Source: Bimastos eiseni
Taxonomy: Eukaryota; Annelida; Clitellata; Crassiclitellata; Lumbricidae
Length of the DNA stretch: 64,000 nucleotides
Direction: 5' to 3'
Assembly (NCBI GenBank): GCA_959347315.1
Contig: OY365809.1
Location: 1,883,439-1,947,438, forward strand
Within the stretch, counting starts at the first letter, position 1; every line of letters starts with the position of its first letter. The notes below the pieces were generated by a model, which worked only from the letters and a program-made list of their open reading frames with translations, did not search any database and was not told the DNA's origin. Made by a program: the position numbers and the translations under genes. This document shows, piece after piece, positions 22,772 through 33,119 of the stretch.

Positions 22772-23335
22772 ATGAATCGCCTGAACCTCAACGGAAGCTC
22801 ATCCAACTCCGTTTGGGATGATTTCTCCAACAACGGACAGGAGACCGATCTCGACGAACTGGATCGCCTCTTCCGCGGAATGGACGTGGGCGAGCTGTGC
22901 AAGAAGGCGGGACCAGAGATCTGCGGGCACCCAGATACTACGAACCTCGGGCTCCAGAGTGCGTCCCACGCGGTCGAGGACATCCTCACGAAGGCAAACC
23001 TCATCGAGATCCTGCGAGAGCGCGAGAGGCTCCAACGCTCTCGCACAAAGAAGGTGCAGAAAAAGCCCAACGCAAGCCGAGTCTGCGTCTTCTGCCGCAA
23101 CAACGGAGAGGCAGAGTCCGTATACACCTCCCACCAGCTGAAGGACCCTGAGGGTAACATCACCTGCCCCATTCTCTACATCTACACCTGCCCGATCTGT
23201 GGGGCAAACGGAAAGTCCGCGCACACCATCAAGTATTGCCCATACAACACCGGGGAGTCTCTGTCCAGCTCGTCTGCGCTCACGAAGAGCATCATGAGGG
23301 TTGCCCTGCCGAAGCATCTTGTGCCCTTAATCTAG
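22772..23335 (+). CDS. nanos: nanos homologue, coding exon 2 with double CCHC zinc finger (residues 69-255)
   Basis: The exon follows a pyrimidine-rich acceptor ending in CAG at 22771 and runs 187 codons to TAG at 23333-23335. It carries the complete Nanos RNA-binding module: C-X2-C-X12-H-X10-C (protein residues C173, C176, H189, C200), then C-X2-C-X7-H-X4-C (C208, C211, H219, C224), with hallmark strings CVFCRNNGE, CPICGANG and AHTIKYCP. Spacing fits the family exactly. Before the fingers lie an acidic segment (DLDELDRLF), a helix-like Arg/Glu run and a basic KKVQKKP patch. A short tail (224-255) ends in LVPLI. Nanos proteins bind mRNA 3' UTRs with Pumilio and recruit CCR4-NOT in germ-line precursors. 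Two usually conserved finger positions differ here (Y204, K216). The exon is GC-rich and cleanly open, unlike its AT-rich flanks, which argues for a live gene. It also opens with its own ATG, so a start here cannot be excluded. Confidence 0.95.
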   Translation: MNRLNLNGSSSNSVWDDFSNNGQETDLDELDRLFRGMDVGELCKKAGPEICGHPDTTNLGLQSASHAVEDILTKANLIEILRERERLQRSRTKKVQKKPNASRVCVFCRNNGEAESVYTSHQLKDPEGNITCPILYIYTCPICGANGKSAHTIKYCPYNTGESLSSSSALTKSIMRVALPKHLVPLI

Positions 23336-23580
23336 ACGAGAAAGTACCGTAGTTTTTATTATGAATTTTAGTTGTAAAGAATTATATTTTTGTATTCGTT
23401 GGCCCTGTCTGAGCCTTCCAAAGTTGAGACATTGGGACTGCGTTGAATTCCACGAACGATTTATTTTGTCTATACTCTAAATTTGGAGCTATCTGCATAT
23501 TTGGCATAAGAGTAATTAATTTTTCTGATTTATTTTAGCTATTGTAAGATAATAAAAGTCCTAGAGCGAAATGCGGAAAC
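23336..23580 (+). other. nanos: nanos proximal 3' UTR with poly(A) signal
   Basis: AT-rich sequence after the stop codon. A cytoplasmic-polyadenylation-like TTTTTAT lies at 23353-23359 and the hexamer AATAAA at 23551-23556, giving a UTR of roughly 230-250 nt. A perfect Pumilio-type octamer TGTAAATA lies further on at 23623-23630 and would be in the mRNA only if a more distal site is used; another AATAAA lies at 24871. Motifs are seen; their use is inferred. Confidence 0.5.
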
Positions 23581-23666
23581 GTCAATACTGCCAGTATTGC
23601 TAAATTTGATTTTGCCTTCATTTGTAAATATTATGTTTCTAATTTGGTTAAAGCGAATCTGTTTAA

Positions 23667-23793
23667 AGTCACAAGTGCTGTTCAGTTTCTGCCATGAAGT
23701 GTTCCAGTGTTGCCTTCGATGAGATTTTATACTTTGGATGTCAAAATTTAAGCTTTGAAATGAAATTTTATTTTGGCTTTAACACAAACAGAT
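23667..23793 (+). repeat. 3'-flank copy of the repeat shared with the nanos intron
   Basis: Diverged direct repeat of 22274-22467, beginning at GTCACAAGTGCTG and ending in a TTTGAAATGAAATTTTAT block. It could be an old local duplication or two copies of an unknown interspersed repeat. Confidence 0.5.
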
Positions 23794-24544
23794 GCACAAG
23801 CAGATGAGCTTTTATAATTCAAATTTTAGATTAAATTCTGATTTTTATATGAAGTTTTGTAATTGTGTATTTATGAAGGGGTCCAATTGTTTGTCTCGCG
23901 AAAATTTGCGTTGATTATTTTGCCTTTTAGTGCTGAAGTTGTGAGTTTTAAGTGAATTTTCGCACTGTGCCAATGATTTAAAGAAATATTTAAATGTGTA
24001 TTCTAAAAAATTTGAGATTTAAGTTAAGAGTATGATGAGCAGTGTTGCTTTTATTTATCTTATTTTGATGAGTGGGTTTCCCAATACGTTTAAACATCAC
24101 CTTATCTCGTTCTATGGGCAACTTATATTATTTTTGACTGCTTCATTATTCCGCGGTGCCTTGCTTATCGGAGCCTTTTACAATACTCAATTGTTTCGAG
24201 AGAATGTTCATGTCATTAGAGTGAGTCAAATCAAAAGTTCCTGAACTATCGGCAACTGCCCGCATTAGTAGAGCTAGCTAGCATCAATGTGGATGACTGA
24301 ATTGTAAAGTTCAAAGCCTCGCAATTTGATGATGATGATGATGATGATTATGATGCCCATTCATATATTGGAAATTTTTTATTTGTACATATCGAACGAA
24401 TGTGTTTGTCGTTGAATATAAAGTATTTTTTGTAACAATGTGTTCAGTTGTACGTTGGCAAAATCGAGACTTCCATTTTATTTTATGATATATGTATGTA
24501 GCTTCGTGTTCGATATCAAACGTTACAATATATGTTGCCACTGA
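23794..24544. other. AT-rich flank, no gene seen
   Basis: The 70-codon open stretch at 24032 has no recognisable family and sits in AT-rich DNA. A short (GAT)7-like run lies at about 24328-24350. It may be part of a long nanos 3' UTR if the distal poly(A) signal at 24871 is used. Confidence 0.4.
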
Positions 24545-24755
24545 TAAACATTTATGTTACAGCTCGTTGGCATCTATGTTACAGTAGGTATGACATGTTA
24601 TGGCAGATTTGCATCTATGTTACAGTAGTTTTATTGTGTACGTTGCAGCGGATTTGCGTTTATGTGAGTTGATTTTTGATTAGTTTCTATGTTACAGCCG
24701 ATTTGCATCTATGTTAAAAGCCGATTAGCATTTGTGTTAGTTGCGATAAAGTCGT
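24545..24755 (+). repeat. Degenerate minisatellite, ~22-bp unit (CTATGTTACAG...GATTTGCAT)
   Basis: The phrases CTATGTTACAG and GATTTGCAT or close variants recur about eight times at roughly 20-30 bp spacing. Copies are heavily diverged, so the array is old. Confidence 0.7.
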
Positions 24756-24964
24756 GTTCGATAATGGTCTCATTTTGTTACGTATTTGTCTCTTGCATAT
24801 GTTGACAATTTTATTTTTAATGTTTTATATCAAAATTTTAATTGTAGTGGAGGACGCTTTGATATTTTGGAATAAACTTTGGTTGGTGATTGATTTTTGA
24901 ATCAGGATTTTCTCTGAATCAGTTTTCACATTGGGCAAATGTTTCTTCATATCCTAAATTTAAA

Positions 24965-25165
24965 ATGGCCTTATCATACTGTTCAATCCTGGTTTTGCCA
25001 TTCTGTTTCATCATGGTTTTACCATTCTGTTTCATCATGATCTGTCCCTACTGTTCAATCAGTAACCTTACAATCCTGTCTTACCACTGTGTTTGATCAT
25101 GGTCTTACCATTTTGAGTTGTTCATGGTCATACCATTCTGTTTAGTCATGGTCTTGGATTGTCTG
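24965..25165 (+). repeat. Degenerate minisatellite, ~24-bp unit (CATGGT..TACCATTCTGTTT)
   Basis: CATGGTTTTACCATTCTGTTT and variants recur about eight times. Its unit is unrelated to the array at 24545 or the one at 25815. Confidence 0.7.
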
Positions 25166-25669
25166 CTTATGACTACCTTTGATGGCTTTCATGTTCAGGT
25201 TCAATATAAACTGTATTTACGGTTATCGAGTAGTATACGTCGTACGTATGCTGCAACAGTCTAGTTCTTACGTTTCTTGGCGTAATGAATTTACGCATTC
25301 TTATTTAGTGTCAGTAGATCCATGGTAAGTCCCAGGATTGACTATTTCGAATGCTGCGTAATGTTTCATGGAGTATATCAATGTTTTTGCATATCGATGC
25401 TACTGTCAAAGCTCTTGGCTGGCAGAAATTTTGAGTTTACAGTTAAGTGTTTATGATTACAATTATGGAATATTTGTGGAGTGGAGTAGTTTGTGGCTGA
25501 TTTAATAAGAGCCCTTCCTTATCACAGGTTAATTTCTAAATCAGAAGTGAATTTCCTTGTTGTGGATAAATTTTCATATCACACTCAAATTTTCACATTA
25601 CAGGTAAATTTCCAATGCAAGGCTTTGTTGTCTTTGGTTGAGTCATTTGATTGTCTTTCCTGATTTGTT

Positions 25670-25800
25670 GGTCACAGGATCCACTTGGTTAAGTTCTTGA
25701 CTTGTGTCTTAGAATATATCAGTTCAATTCTTCTGATCTGGGAGGTGGTTACTATTTACTGACCTGGAGCAAGTCCTTCCTTCACAGTTACTCAATGTTC
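25670..25800 (+). mobile_element. Diverged CORE-SINE-like copy
   Basis: A tRNA-like stretch (TTGGTTAAG, then CAGTTCAATTCTTCTGATC resembling a decayed B box) is followed by TTACTGACC..TGGAGCAAGTCCTTC. That matches in order the copy at 12744-12870 and the MIR-type core (ACCTTGGGCAAGT). Confidence 0.5.
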
Positions 25801-25814
25801 AATCACTGTGCAAT

Positions 25815-26040
25815 TAAAATTAATTGATAGCTCATTGTTATGAATAATTATAATAATAATTAATGGCCCACTGTAATTAATTATAATAATAATTGCTGAA
25901 TTGATCATCCATTGTAATGCATGATTATAATAATAATCACTGAATTAATTGCCCATTGTTTTTAATGAATAGTTATAATAATTGCTAAATTGATGGATCA
26001 TTGTAATTAACAATAATAATATTTACTGAATTGATGGCTA
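25815..26040 (+). repeat. Tandem repeat, ~55-bp AT-rich unit
   Basis: About four units, each combining AATTGAT, CCCATTGTAATTAAT and TTATAATAATAATTGCTG-like segments. It is the third distinct minisatellite within 2.7 kb of the nanos stop codon. Confidence 0.7.
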
Positions 26041-27211
26041 CCAATAAACCTTTTTAGTTCTGAATGATTAGTTTTCTGAAAAAAATTAAATGTACAGATT
26101 TCCATGAAGAGTTTATTATGTCTATCATTAAACTTATAACATGATAAACACAAGTGAGCACATTGTGATGTTCATGTCACATTAGCCTGATACATGTGTC
26201 GCTATAACATGTGTACGCGTCACTGTAACGCAATACATGTGAAACTCTGAATGGAATCATCCTTGTGTGAGTATGCCATGACTTGATGTTAGTTAGTGTC
26301 GGAAATTTAGATTCATGATGTCATTCCGTAGGGTAACCATATTGTAAATGTAACTCCTGCTTAATGCTAAGCGTGGATAAATTCGTGGTAGTTTTCATGT
26401 TTGATGAAAGTGTTTGCTGAATAAAAGCAATAATACATGTTTAATATTGTGTTTGGTGATATTAACCTTAGGTCCCTATACCTGCCATTGGTTTGTGGCA
26501 TGTGCATAAGACTCTGCCAAAATAGAAGTTATCATTATGGATAGTAATTCCGTCTCTATAAGTAGTTGTTCTTGTCATGACAAGCGATGCAATTTTGGAA
26601 GTTTACAGGAGTCTCTCGTGAAGAGTTTTATTTTCCGTAGTTCCAACTATTTCCAAGATATCCTGAATTGATTTGTTTGGTCATCCAGCCTTTTCGTTTT
26701 CTTTTTTCCAAGCAGTGTAATTGCTGGAGAATTTGATAAGATTCTGATATTTACCTGTCAAAGCTTCCCCCTCTTGCATTTCCTAACGGATTTCCTGCCT
26801 TCTGTAAGGTTCCAGTCTCCCAATGCACTTGAAGTGCCCTTTGCTAAGGGTTGTTGTTTCTGGCTTTGCAACCCCATTTTATGGTGTTCTTGAGATCATT
26901 ACATTATATCAAGCTCTAGATTTGTAAATTTTGACAACTTGTTAGTGGGCATCTTGTGTGTGTTTAGTTTCACCTTTCTATAACCCTTGACGGATTCCGT
27001 TAGCAATTAATACAGCAATAATTAATACTTTAATGTTTATTAAAAAGAGTGTTGGTAGATTTTTGTACGTCACTGAGAGTCACGTTGTTTGGTTATGAAT
27101 TTAAAATAAATGATTGACACAGAGCATTTACCTTCTTGTTATTGCCTACAAGTAATACGAGTACTATTAAAATCTATTAATAAGAAAAGGAGTCAATAAG
27201 CAAAAAACTTA
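26041..27211. other. No gene seen
   Basis: AT-rich sequence with an AATAAA at 26420 but no associated frame. Confidence 0.4.
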
Positions 27212-27400
27212 ATTAGTTAACTAAGTGCTTAACCACACCCATTCTTTTTTTAAATAAACTGAGGCTTTTCTGGGACGATATCTCTTCTGGTAAGTTGTTT
27301 CAAGCATTTGCCTTTTGCTGATGACAGAAATACCGTTGCTTCCCATAATTTCTACCAGAGATAGTTTGAAATAGTTAATCAGGAACTTAAGCTCTATTAT
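27212..27400 (-). mobile_element. LINE reverse transcriptase C-terminal scrap
   Basis: Minus translation YGKQRYFCHQQKANA, a TGA where tryptophan is expected, NNLPEEISSQKSLSLFKKRM. This matches the usual R....A-W-NLP-EI....FK ending. Confidence 0.6.
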
Positions 27401-27486
27401 ATAAGAGTTCATACCTAATCAGGTGATGAACCTCGTGTTATGTCAAAGATATACAATATCAACAACCAACCAATACAAAACTCAGT

Positions 27487-27905
27487 TTATTGAACACCAA
27501 CAGATAACTGATTATTATCAGTTCCTGATGCCGGCCATTTGACAGCATTGGGTACGAATATATGACCTCCATTGTCATTGGCAATTCTCAGATAAAATGA
27601 GTACATCGACCGTACACTACCGCGAGAGGAAAACGATCTTGAGAGACGCGAAAGACGAAGAGAGACCGCTAGATAATAGAATTTTAGATCGAGCAAATTG
27701 AGAAAGCGCATTCCAACTGAAGCAAAGGGTCGAGACTGAGCCAGAACTGTTCTAGTACGAGGAACCAGAGACGGCGATCCCAGGGATCTAGGCGGACAGG
27801 TCCTCCACCTTTTACAGAGAGGGGACGCGTTATATGTTAGCCTCCCCCACATTTCTTACCTCTGTCATCGGGTGTTCCCCACCTCAAACGAGATCGCCGC
27901 CTCTG
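27487..27905 (-). mobile_element. LINE (L2/CR1-like) C-terminal fragment
   Basis: The minus frame contains SLVPRTRTVLAQSRPFASVG followed by a decayed MRFLNLL in place of the WN-LP motif. The 121-codon open frame is otherwise of mixed quality. Confidence 0.6.
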
Positions 27906-29007
27906 CGAGGAACCAAGAGGTCAAGTGTAAAATACGTCTGCATAGGTCTACACAATGTTATTAATATATGGTAGCTTTGGCAGCTAAGTCTTCGTAATTT
28001 CATAACCATTGTTTTCGTGTCAAATTTTTATCCGAAGTAATTCGGTCTTACCGAATCGAACCATGGTCCACCCCACTGACATCATGCCTGTGGGTGGGTG
28101 AGGGTTGTTGGGATCGTGTCGGATAAGGAAGGCAAAGAAGCCGATGACATCAATTGATCCCAGTTGATGAAGACACCGTAGACACGCTGCTTCTAAGTGG
28201 CGTTGTTTACGGATGAATGGATGGATGAGTTAGACCATGGTTCTATTCAGAACAGACAGACGTATGGAAGGACAGAAAGACGGACACACAGGCAGTAATA
28301 CAAATAGATAACAGATAGAAAGACGGGCAGGAAGACAGACTGATGAATAGTCAGACAGACTGACTAACAGACAGACTTAGGCCTACAGACAAACAGAAGA
28401 CGGGACAGACAAATAGACAGATTGACAATGGCCAAGCTGTTCCGTTCGCTCTCGTGAACCCTACAATGCCCACCTTGAACCTAGCGCTGGCTAAATATCC
28501 TGCTCTATGAACTGGACAATGTCGACCATCTTCCGCTCAATGCATTTCCTCGTTAAGTCCTTCTGTCAACGCCAACAAGGCTTCTGCTACGCCCACGTCT
28601 TACAAGAATAGCGACAGCGAGTCCTTTGTTTGCTAAGTCGTTTGACTTTGACGCTGATATAGTTTAAGATAAGTTGGTCGCACCTACGATCACATATGTC
28701 GACCTCCCTAATATAATATATACGAGACCGGATGTGACGTTGTCATTATCTGGTCACGGGGATCGCTATACCCGAGTTAGACGGAGATATCGTAGAAAAA
28801 TCGTCTTTTTTAAAGGAAATTTATGTTGATAGGCTAAATATCATTGTTTAGACAAAGAATGCTTTTCAAGTGCTTCCGGAGGGGAGCAATGAAACACAAA
28901 GAAGTTATTACGTAGGGTATAATATTATAATACTAGTCAGCCTAATCCAGAAAGATGAACCGACGACAGAGAAACCTTTATGGAGCACTGTGAAAGTCCT
29001 GGTACTT
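27906..29007. other. No gene seen; GACA-rich patch
   Basis: 28245-28430 is rich in AGACAGAC words. The rest is non-periodic and without a supported frame. Confidence 0.4.
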
Positions 29008-29150
29008 CTGTCTCTGTTTCTGTCTGTCTGTCTGTCTCTCGCTGTCTCTGTCTATCGCTGTCTCTCTCTGTTTGCCTGTCTGTCTGTGTGTGTCTGTCTC
29101 TGTCTATCCTGTCTGTCTGTCTGTCTGCCTCCCTCTCTCTGTCTATTGCT
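29008..29150. repeat. CTGT/CT microsatellite
   Basis: CTGTCTGTCTCT-type run. The Leu/Ser/Cys-rich frames in it are artefacts. Confidence 0.85.
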
Positions 29151-29914
29151 CTGAGAATCGTTCTTCTTTAACAAGCAACTTCTGATGAAGCCCAGCCGTT
29201 GTTATCTTCATCGCATCGAAACTATTAAATAAGTCATGGGACGTTTTCACTGGCTTCGGACTATGAGAGGTTGGTTGGATGAACGAGGAAATGGACAAAC
29301 GAATGAATGACAAAGCAAGGCCAGGAAGTGGACATTGCCGGAGAAAGCTGTCATGTCAGGCACTCCACATGGCAACAAAGAGTCCGAGACAAGAGGGGCG
29401 GACAAATAACGACAAGGGGGAGTTTCCTTTGTCGACACCTTCAATGGTCATCAGCGTCAGATTTTCGAATGTTCTTTAGAAAAATTAGCAGGCGCTCAAA
29501 TGGACTTCCTCTTCCTCCCATTAAGCCCCACCCCATTCCAGGAGGTCTTACCCCCGTCTGAATGTGTGCAGCGTTGGGGGCGAGGGAGGCATGGGTGTCC
29601 GCCCGGACGTGGGGTGGACAGTGGGGTAGGTATCCGTTGGATTCAAAATGCTAATGAGGGGCTATTAAACCGTGCACCCCCCCATTGTGTGTCTTCTGGG
29701 GTGCTTATCGAGCGACCACCTGTTGCTTTATGGATGCGGTGACTGACCAGGGTGGTCAGTGAAACTGACCATTGGTGTTGGCGCTTATCGTTCGATGTGT
29801 CCAGTTGCCCGCATTGACCCGGAGGAGGGAGTTACTGCCGCGGGGGTTCAGTGGGCAATGGAGCGATGCGTCGAGAAGATTTCCCTCTCTTTTATGAATG
29901 TGTCTACCCCTTCC
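29151..29914. other. No gene seen; GC-richer unique sequence
   Basis: Overlapping short frames at 29247-29742 give no domain. The composition is unlike the flanking microsatellites. Confidence 0.3.
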
Positions 29915-30080
29915 CTCTCCCTCTGCCTGTATCTCTCTGTATGTCTCTCTGTATGTCTCTCTGTATGTCTCTCTGTATGTCTTCTTATGTCTATTTATGT
30001 CTGTCTGTCTGTATGTATGTATCTATATATATCTGTCTATCTCCGTCTGTCTCTGTGTCTGTCAATATATGTCTGTCTGT
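29915..30080. repeat. TGTCTCTCTGTA microsatellite
   Basis: Four clean 12-bp units of TCTCTCTGTATG at its start, degenerating to TGTCTATCTG. Confidence 0.85.
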
Positions 30081-30309
30081 TGAACTTCCTGCTTCTGCAG
30101 CCCATCTCATTATGTAGTACAGAGACAACGTAAACCCAGCATCATAATTGTTATCAGTTTATCAGTGGTTCCTGTTTGGCATCGCTCTGTCTCCGCAACT
30201 CCGGGCATCTGGTGATGGTTTACGGCTTTGAGGGTATCCCAGGGGCAGATATATCAAGAACCCCATGGGTTGCACGATTAGCCCATCGCTCTACTTTACG
30301 AGCGAGACC
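30081..30309. other. No gene seen
   Basis: Short non-repetitive spacer. Confidence 0.4.
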
Positions 30310-30380
30310 TCCAAGCTTCTAAAGCGCCATTCGAAAGTCAGGTGCAGGGCAGCAGCTTATTCACGAGCGATGAACGGAAT
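30310..30380 (-). repeat. Family F repeat
   Basis: CTCCAAGCTTCTAAAGCGCC, ATTCGAAAG and GCAGCTTATTCACGAGCG in reverse orientation. Confidence 0.65.
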
Positions 30381-30569
30381 CAAGAGGCTGGTCAATTGGT
30401 GGTCCGGTTCTATTATGGCCGGCACACAGATCTTAATCATTTTCCAATTCGTTACCTAAAGCTAGATTTTGTATTCCTAACTGCCTATTATTGTCTGTCC
30501 ACAGCTATGATACACATTTTAATCCTTAGTACAACAGCCAACGTCGAGTGACGTTTCCTACTTGCAAAA

Positions 30570-30615
30570 GGTGCATCTCTCTGTCTCTCTATCTCTCTCT
30601 CTCTGTCTGTCTGTC

Positions 30616-30690
<75 letters not shown>

Positions 30691-30712
30691 ATCTCTGTCT
30701 CTCTCTCTCTCT
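30570..30712. repeat. CT/CTGT microsatellite
   Basis: Pure CTGT and CT blocks in alternation. Confidence 0.85.
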
Positions 30713-30954
30713 TCAAAACTAAGACATCTATTCATTCCTCCTTCCGCTCTTCAACTAATCGCCTTCTATACACGGTCTACGTGAGCGGACGCGTGGCCAT
30801 ACGACCAGCGATCGCCCAGAGAGGCTCTTATCATCTTATCATACATACATTTATAGTAATATGGGCCTCGTATTAATATTTGCTTACAGTTCGCGTACAG
30901 TACACGAGTGATATTCACAAAGGTCGCATCATAAACTATAGACCATATTATGGG

Positions 30955-30971
30955 TATATATATATTTTGGA

Positions 30972-31015
<44 letters not shown>

Positions 31016-31055
31016 TATATATATATAATATATATTGGAAATATATTTATATATA
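30955..31055. repeat. AT microsatellite
   Basis: TATATA runs over about 100 bp with few interruptions. Confidence 0.85.
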
Positions 31056-31166
31056 CATACACATGTAGTGTTTAATAGATATGGAGTGCGTAACATCCAT
31101 CGGCAAATGTTCTATGTCATACAAATATCTTGGTCTACAGAGTCTATCATTTAGATATTTAGACAG

Positions 31167-31398
31167 CAGAGGTGTAACAAGCGGGGGGCAGAGGGGCACC
31201 AGGTCTAAACACCGTTGTTTACAAAGGAGGATAATGCATGTTTCATTCGTTCATTCATTTTTTATCTATAATTCATTCATCTATAGTGTATCACTTTGTT
31301 CCTACCCAAAAAGTGGGGTGAAAAATAAATTTTTGGCGGTTCGCGCAACATTTTTTTAATTACACTCCCCCGCTTTTCAAAACCTTGCTACACCTCTG
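31167..31398 (-). mobile_element. hAT-like MITE, family M1 (232 bp)
   Basis: Termini CAGAGGTGTAACAAGCGG and CCTTGCTACACCTCTG are inverted repeats. The minus strand aligns with the copy at 4932 (shared GCAAGG-TTTTGAAAAG and GTTGCGCGAA). Flanks TTAGACAG and GTTGACAT agree at 5 of 8 bases. Confidence 0.65.
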
Positions 31399-31439
31399 GT
31401 TGACATGTACTTATATAGATTAAAGTTATGCATATATCA

Positions 31440-31489
31440 TGCATATATACATATACATGTATATATATATACGTGTATGTATACACATG

Positions 31490-31557
<68 letters not shown>

Positions 31558-31558
31558 T
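31440..31558. repeat. Compound (AT)n-(GT)n microsatellite
   Basis: ATATACATGTATAT-type sequence, pure AT, then (GT)~20. Confidence 0.9.
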
Positions 31559-31668
31559 GTATTTAGACAACTAATGAGGTTTGGCGCGTGCTGTGGACAA
31601 AGGCGACTACAGGATGTTCATATCTATGGGCTGACTATCAATGATGCAATGGCCATTCACATAATATA

Positions 31669-32430
31669 CAGGGTGGACCAACCTAAATGGTCCGACTTTG
31701 CCGGAAACTAACTCCGACAATATTTGTAAGTTATTTATAATTAACGCATCAAATTAAAGGTATTTCACTCTAGTAATAGGATTCAGAAACTTTGGTTATT
31801 GCATCTTTACCCTTCATGGCGCAAATCGTGACATAACAAAAGGTCAACGTGTTTTAGTGACTAGCTAATGAAAAAGTCATGACAATGTTAACTGTAAATA
31901 TAAAAAACGAAACCCTATAGTCAGTATTGTTGTACCACACAATAATATTAATAATTAACTTGGAAATAGTTGGTTGTACCCGGGTCATCGTCTTGACTGC
32001 AAATTAACCCAAACATACGAGCAATATTAGCGGGTGTGAGCGCCTTGCGTACCGATTTGCGTGGTTTAAGACTTGAAGGTCCTGTTTCATCAATTTATCG
32101 TATCATACGTTTTAAGGTAGTTTTATTCTAGTCCCTGTCAGGAAACCCTTTTATCATTTTTAATGAATTAGATCCATCATTAGTTCGCAATTCAGGTCAA
32201 ACTCGATCATCGTCTGTCAACGGTGTCATTTTGCCTCACTAACGACAACAAAATAGGGTAGCTAGGGCTGTTCCTAACATTTCTTAAACTTAGAATCTAG
32301 GACCAGTTCGACTTTTTCTAAGGTGGTATGAGAGTTAAATATCTTTGATTTGATGCATTAATTATAAATAACGTCCAAATATTGGTGAAGTTATTTGCCT
32401 ACAAAGTCGGACCATTTATGCTAACCCGTG
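31669..32430 (+). mobile_element. DNA transposon remnant with ~100-bp inverted termini
   Basis: Left end (31669-31770) and right end (32332-32430) are long inverted repeats, sharing AAATGGTCCGACTTTG, CAATATTTG, GTTATTTATAATTAA and GCATCAAAT in the same order with small differences. The left end starts CAGGGTGGACCA after TA, as in Tc1/mariner-type elements. A plus-strand stretch near 32036-32115 reads ALRTDLRGLRLEGPV-SIYRI, faintly helix-turn-helix-like. No intact transposase exists, and the superfamily is inferred from the ends only. Confidence 0.72.
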
Positions 32431-33119
32431 AAGAATCACGCGTCGGATAATATTATAGCTGACGTTTCAACTGCAACTGGCACTGTTCGTTCTAGATGTT
32501 AATCCGTGAATAATTACGGGTCATACTTGATTTTAACGTTGCTAAAGTGGTAACGAAGACACGTTGACGCAGAGCTAAAATAGGCCTACACATTAATTAA
32601 ACGAAACGATCGATGAACTGCGTAACCTTCAGAGCAAATTTGCAGCGGTCAATACTAAAATATACAAAAATACACCTAACCCATTAAGTTTCCGTTTAGT
32701 TTTAATAATTGCAAATGTACTTATATTACACGATGAATTTAACTGTAGTAACTGCATATATACTTACATAGACGCGAATAAATATTTTGAAACTCGAATC
32801 AAACGTTTGTTTACAGTGACTTTTGTAAATATTTAGGTCAACTTCTGGCCAATCACGCGCTTTCGCGCGGCAAATATATAGGTCAACTTCTAATGTTTCG
32901 GTCAGCTTCTGCCCAATCACGCGCCTTAGATATAACGGACAAAGCACGTGACATAGGTAATTCTATAGATAGCTATGCACAGTTGCGTTTGCGTAGAAGA
33001 GGAAGCATCACGTGTAGGAAAGCGATTGAACTGGTTTTGTAAACTGCTGAAACCAACAAATCAAGGTGTCTAAACATTGCCTTTTGGGGACATACCGGAA
33101 GGATTCAAATCATTATAGA
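32431..33119. other. No gene seen
   Basis: Non-periodic. GGTCAACTTCT followed by GGCCAATCACGCGC recurs in short order at about 32838 and 32881-32922, a small local duplication. Confidence 0.4.

Noticed and set aside
22811..22835. CCR4-NOT-binding (NIM-like) motif at VWDDF
   Set aside because: Only the W-x-D-aromatic core is similar; the flanking Phe and Leu positions of the vertebrate motif are missing.
22799..23317. 172-codon minus-strand frame and other long frames over nanos exon 2
   Set aside because: Shadows of a GC-rich coding exon; no domain, while the plus frame has perfect Nanos fingers.
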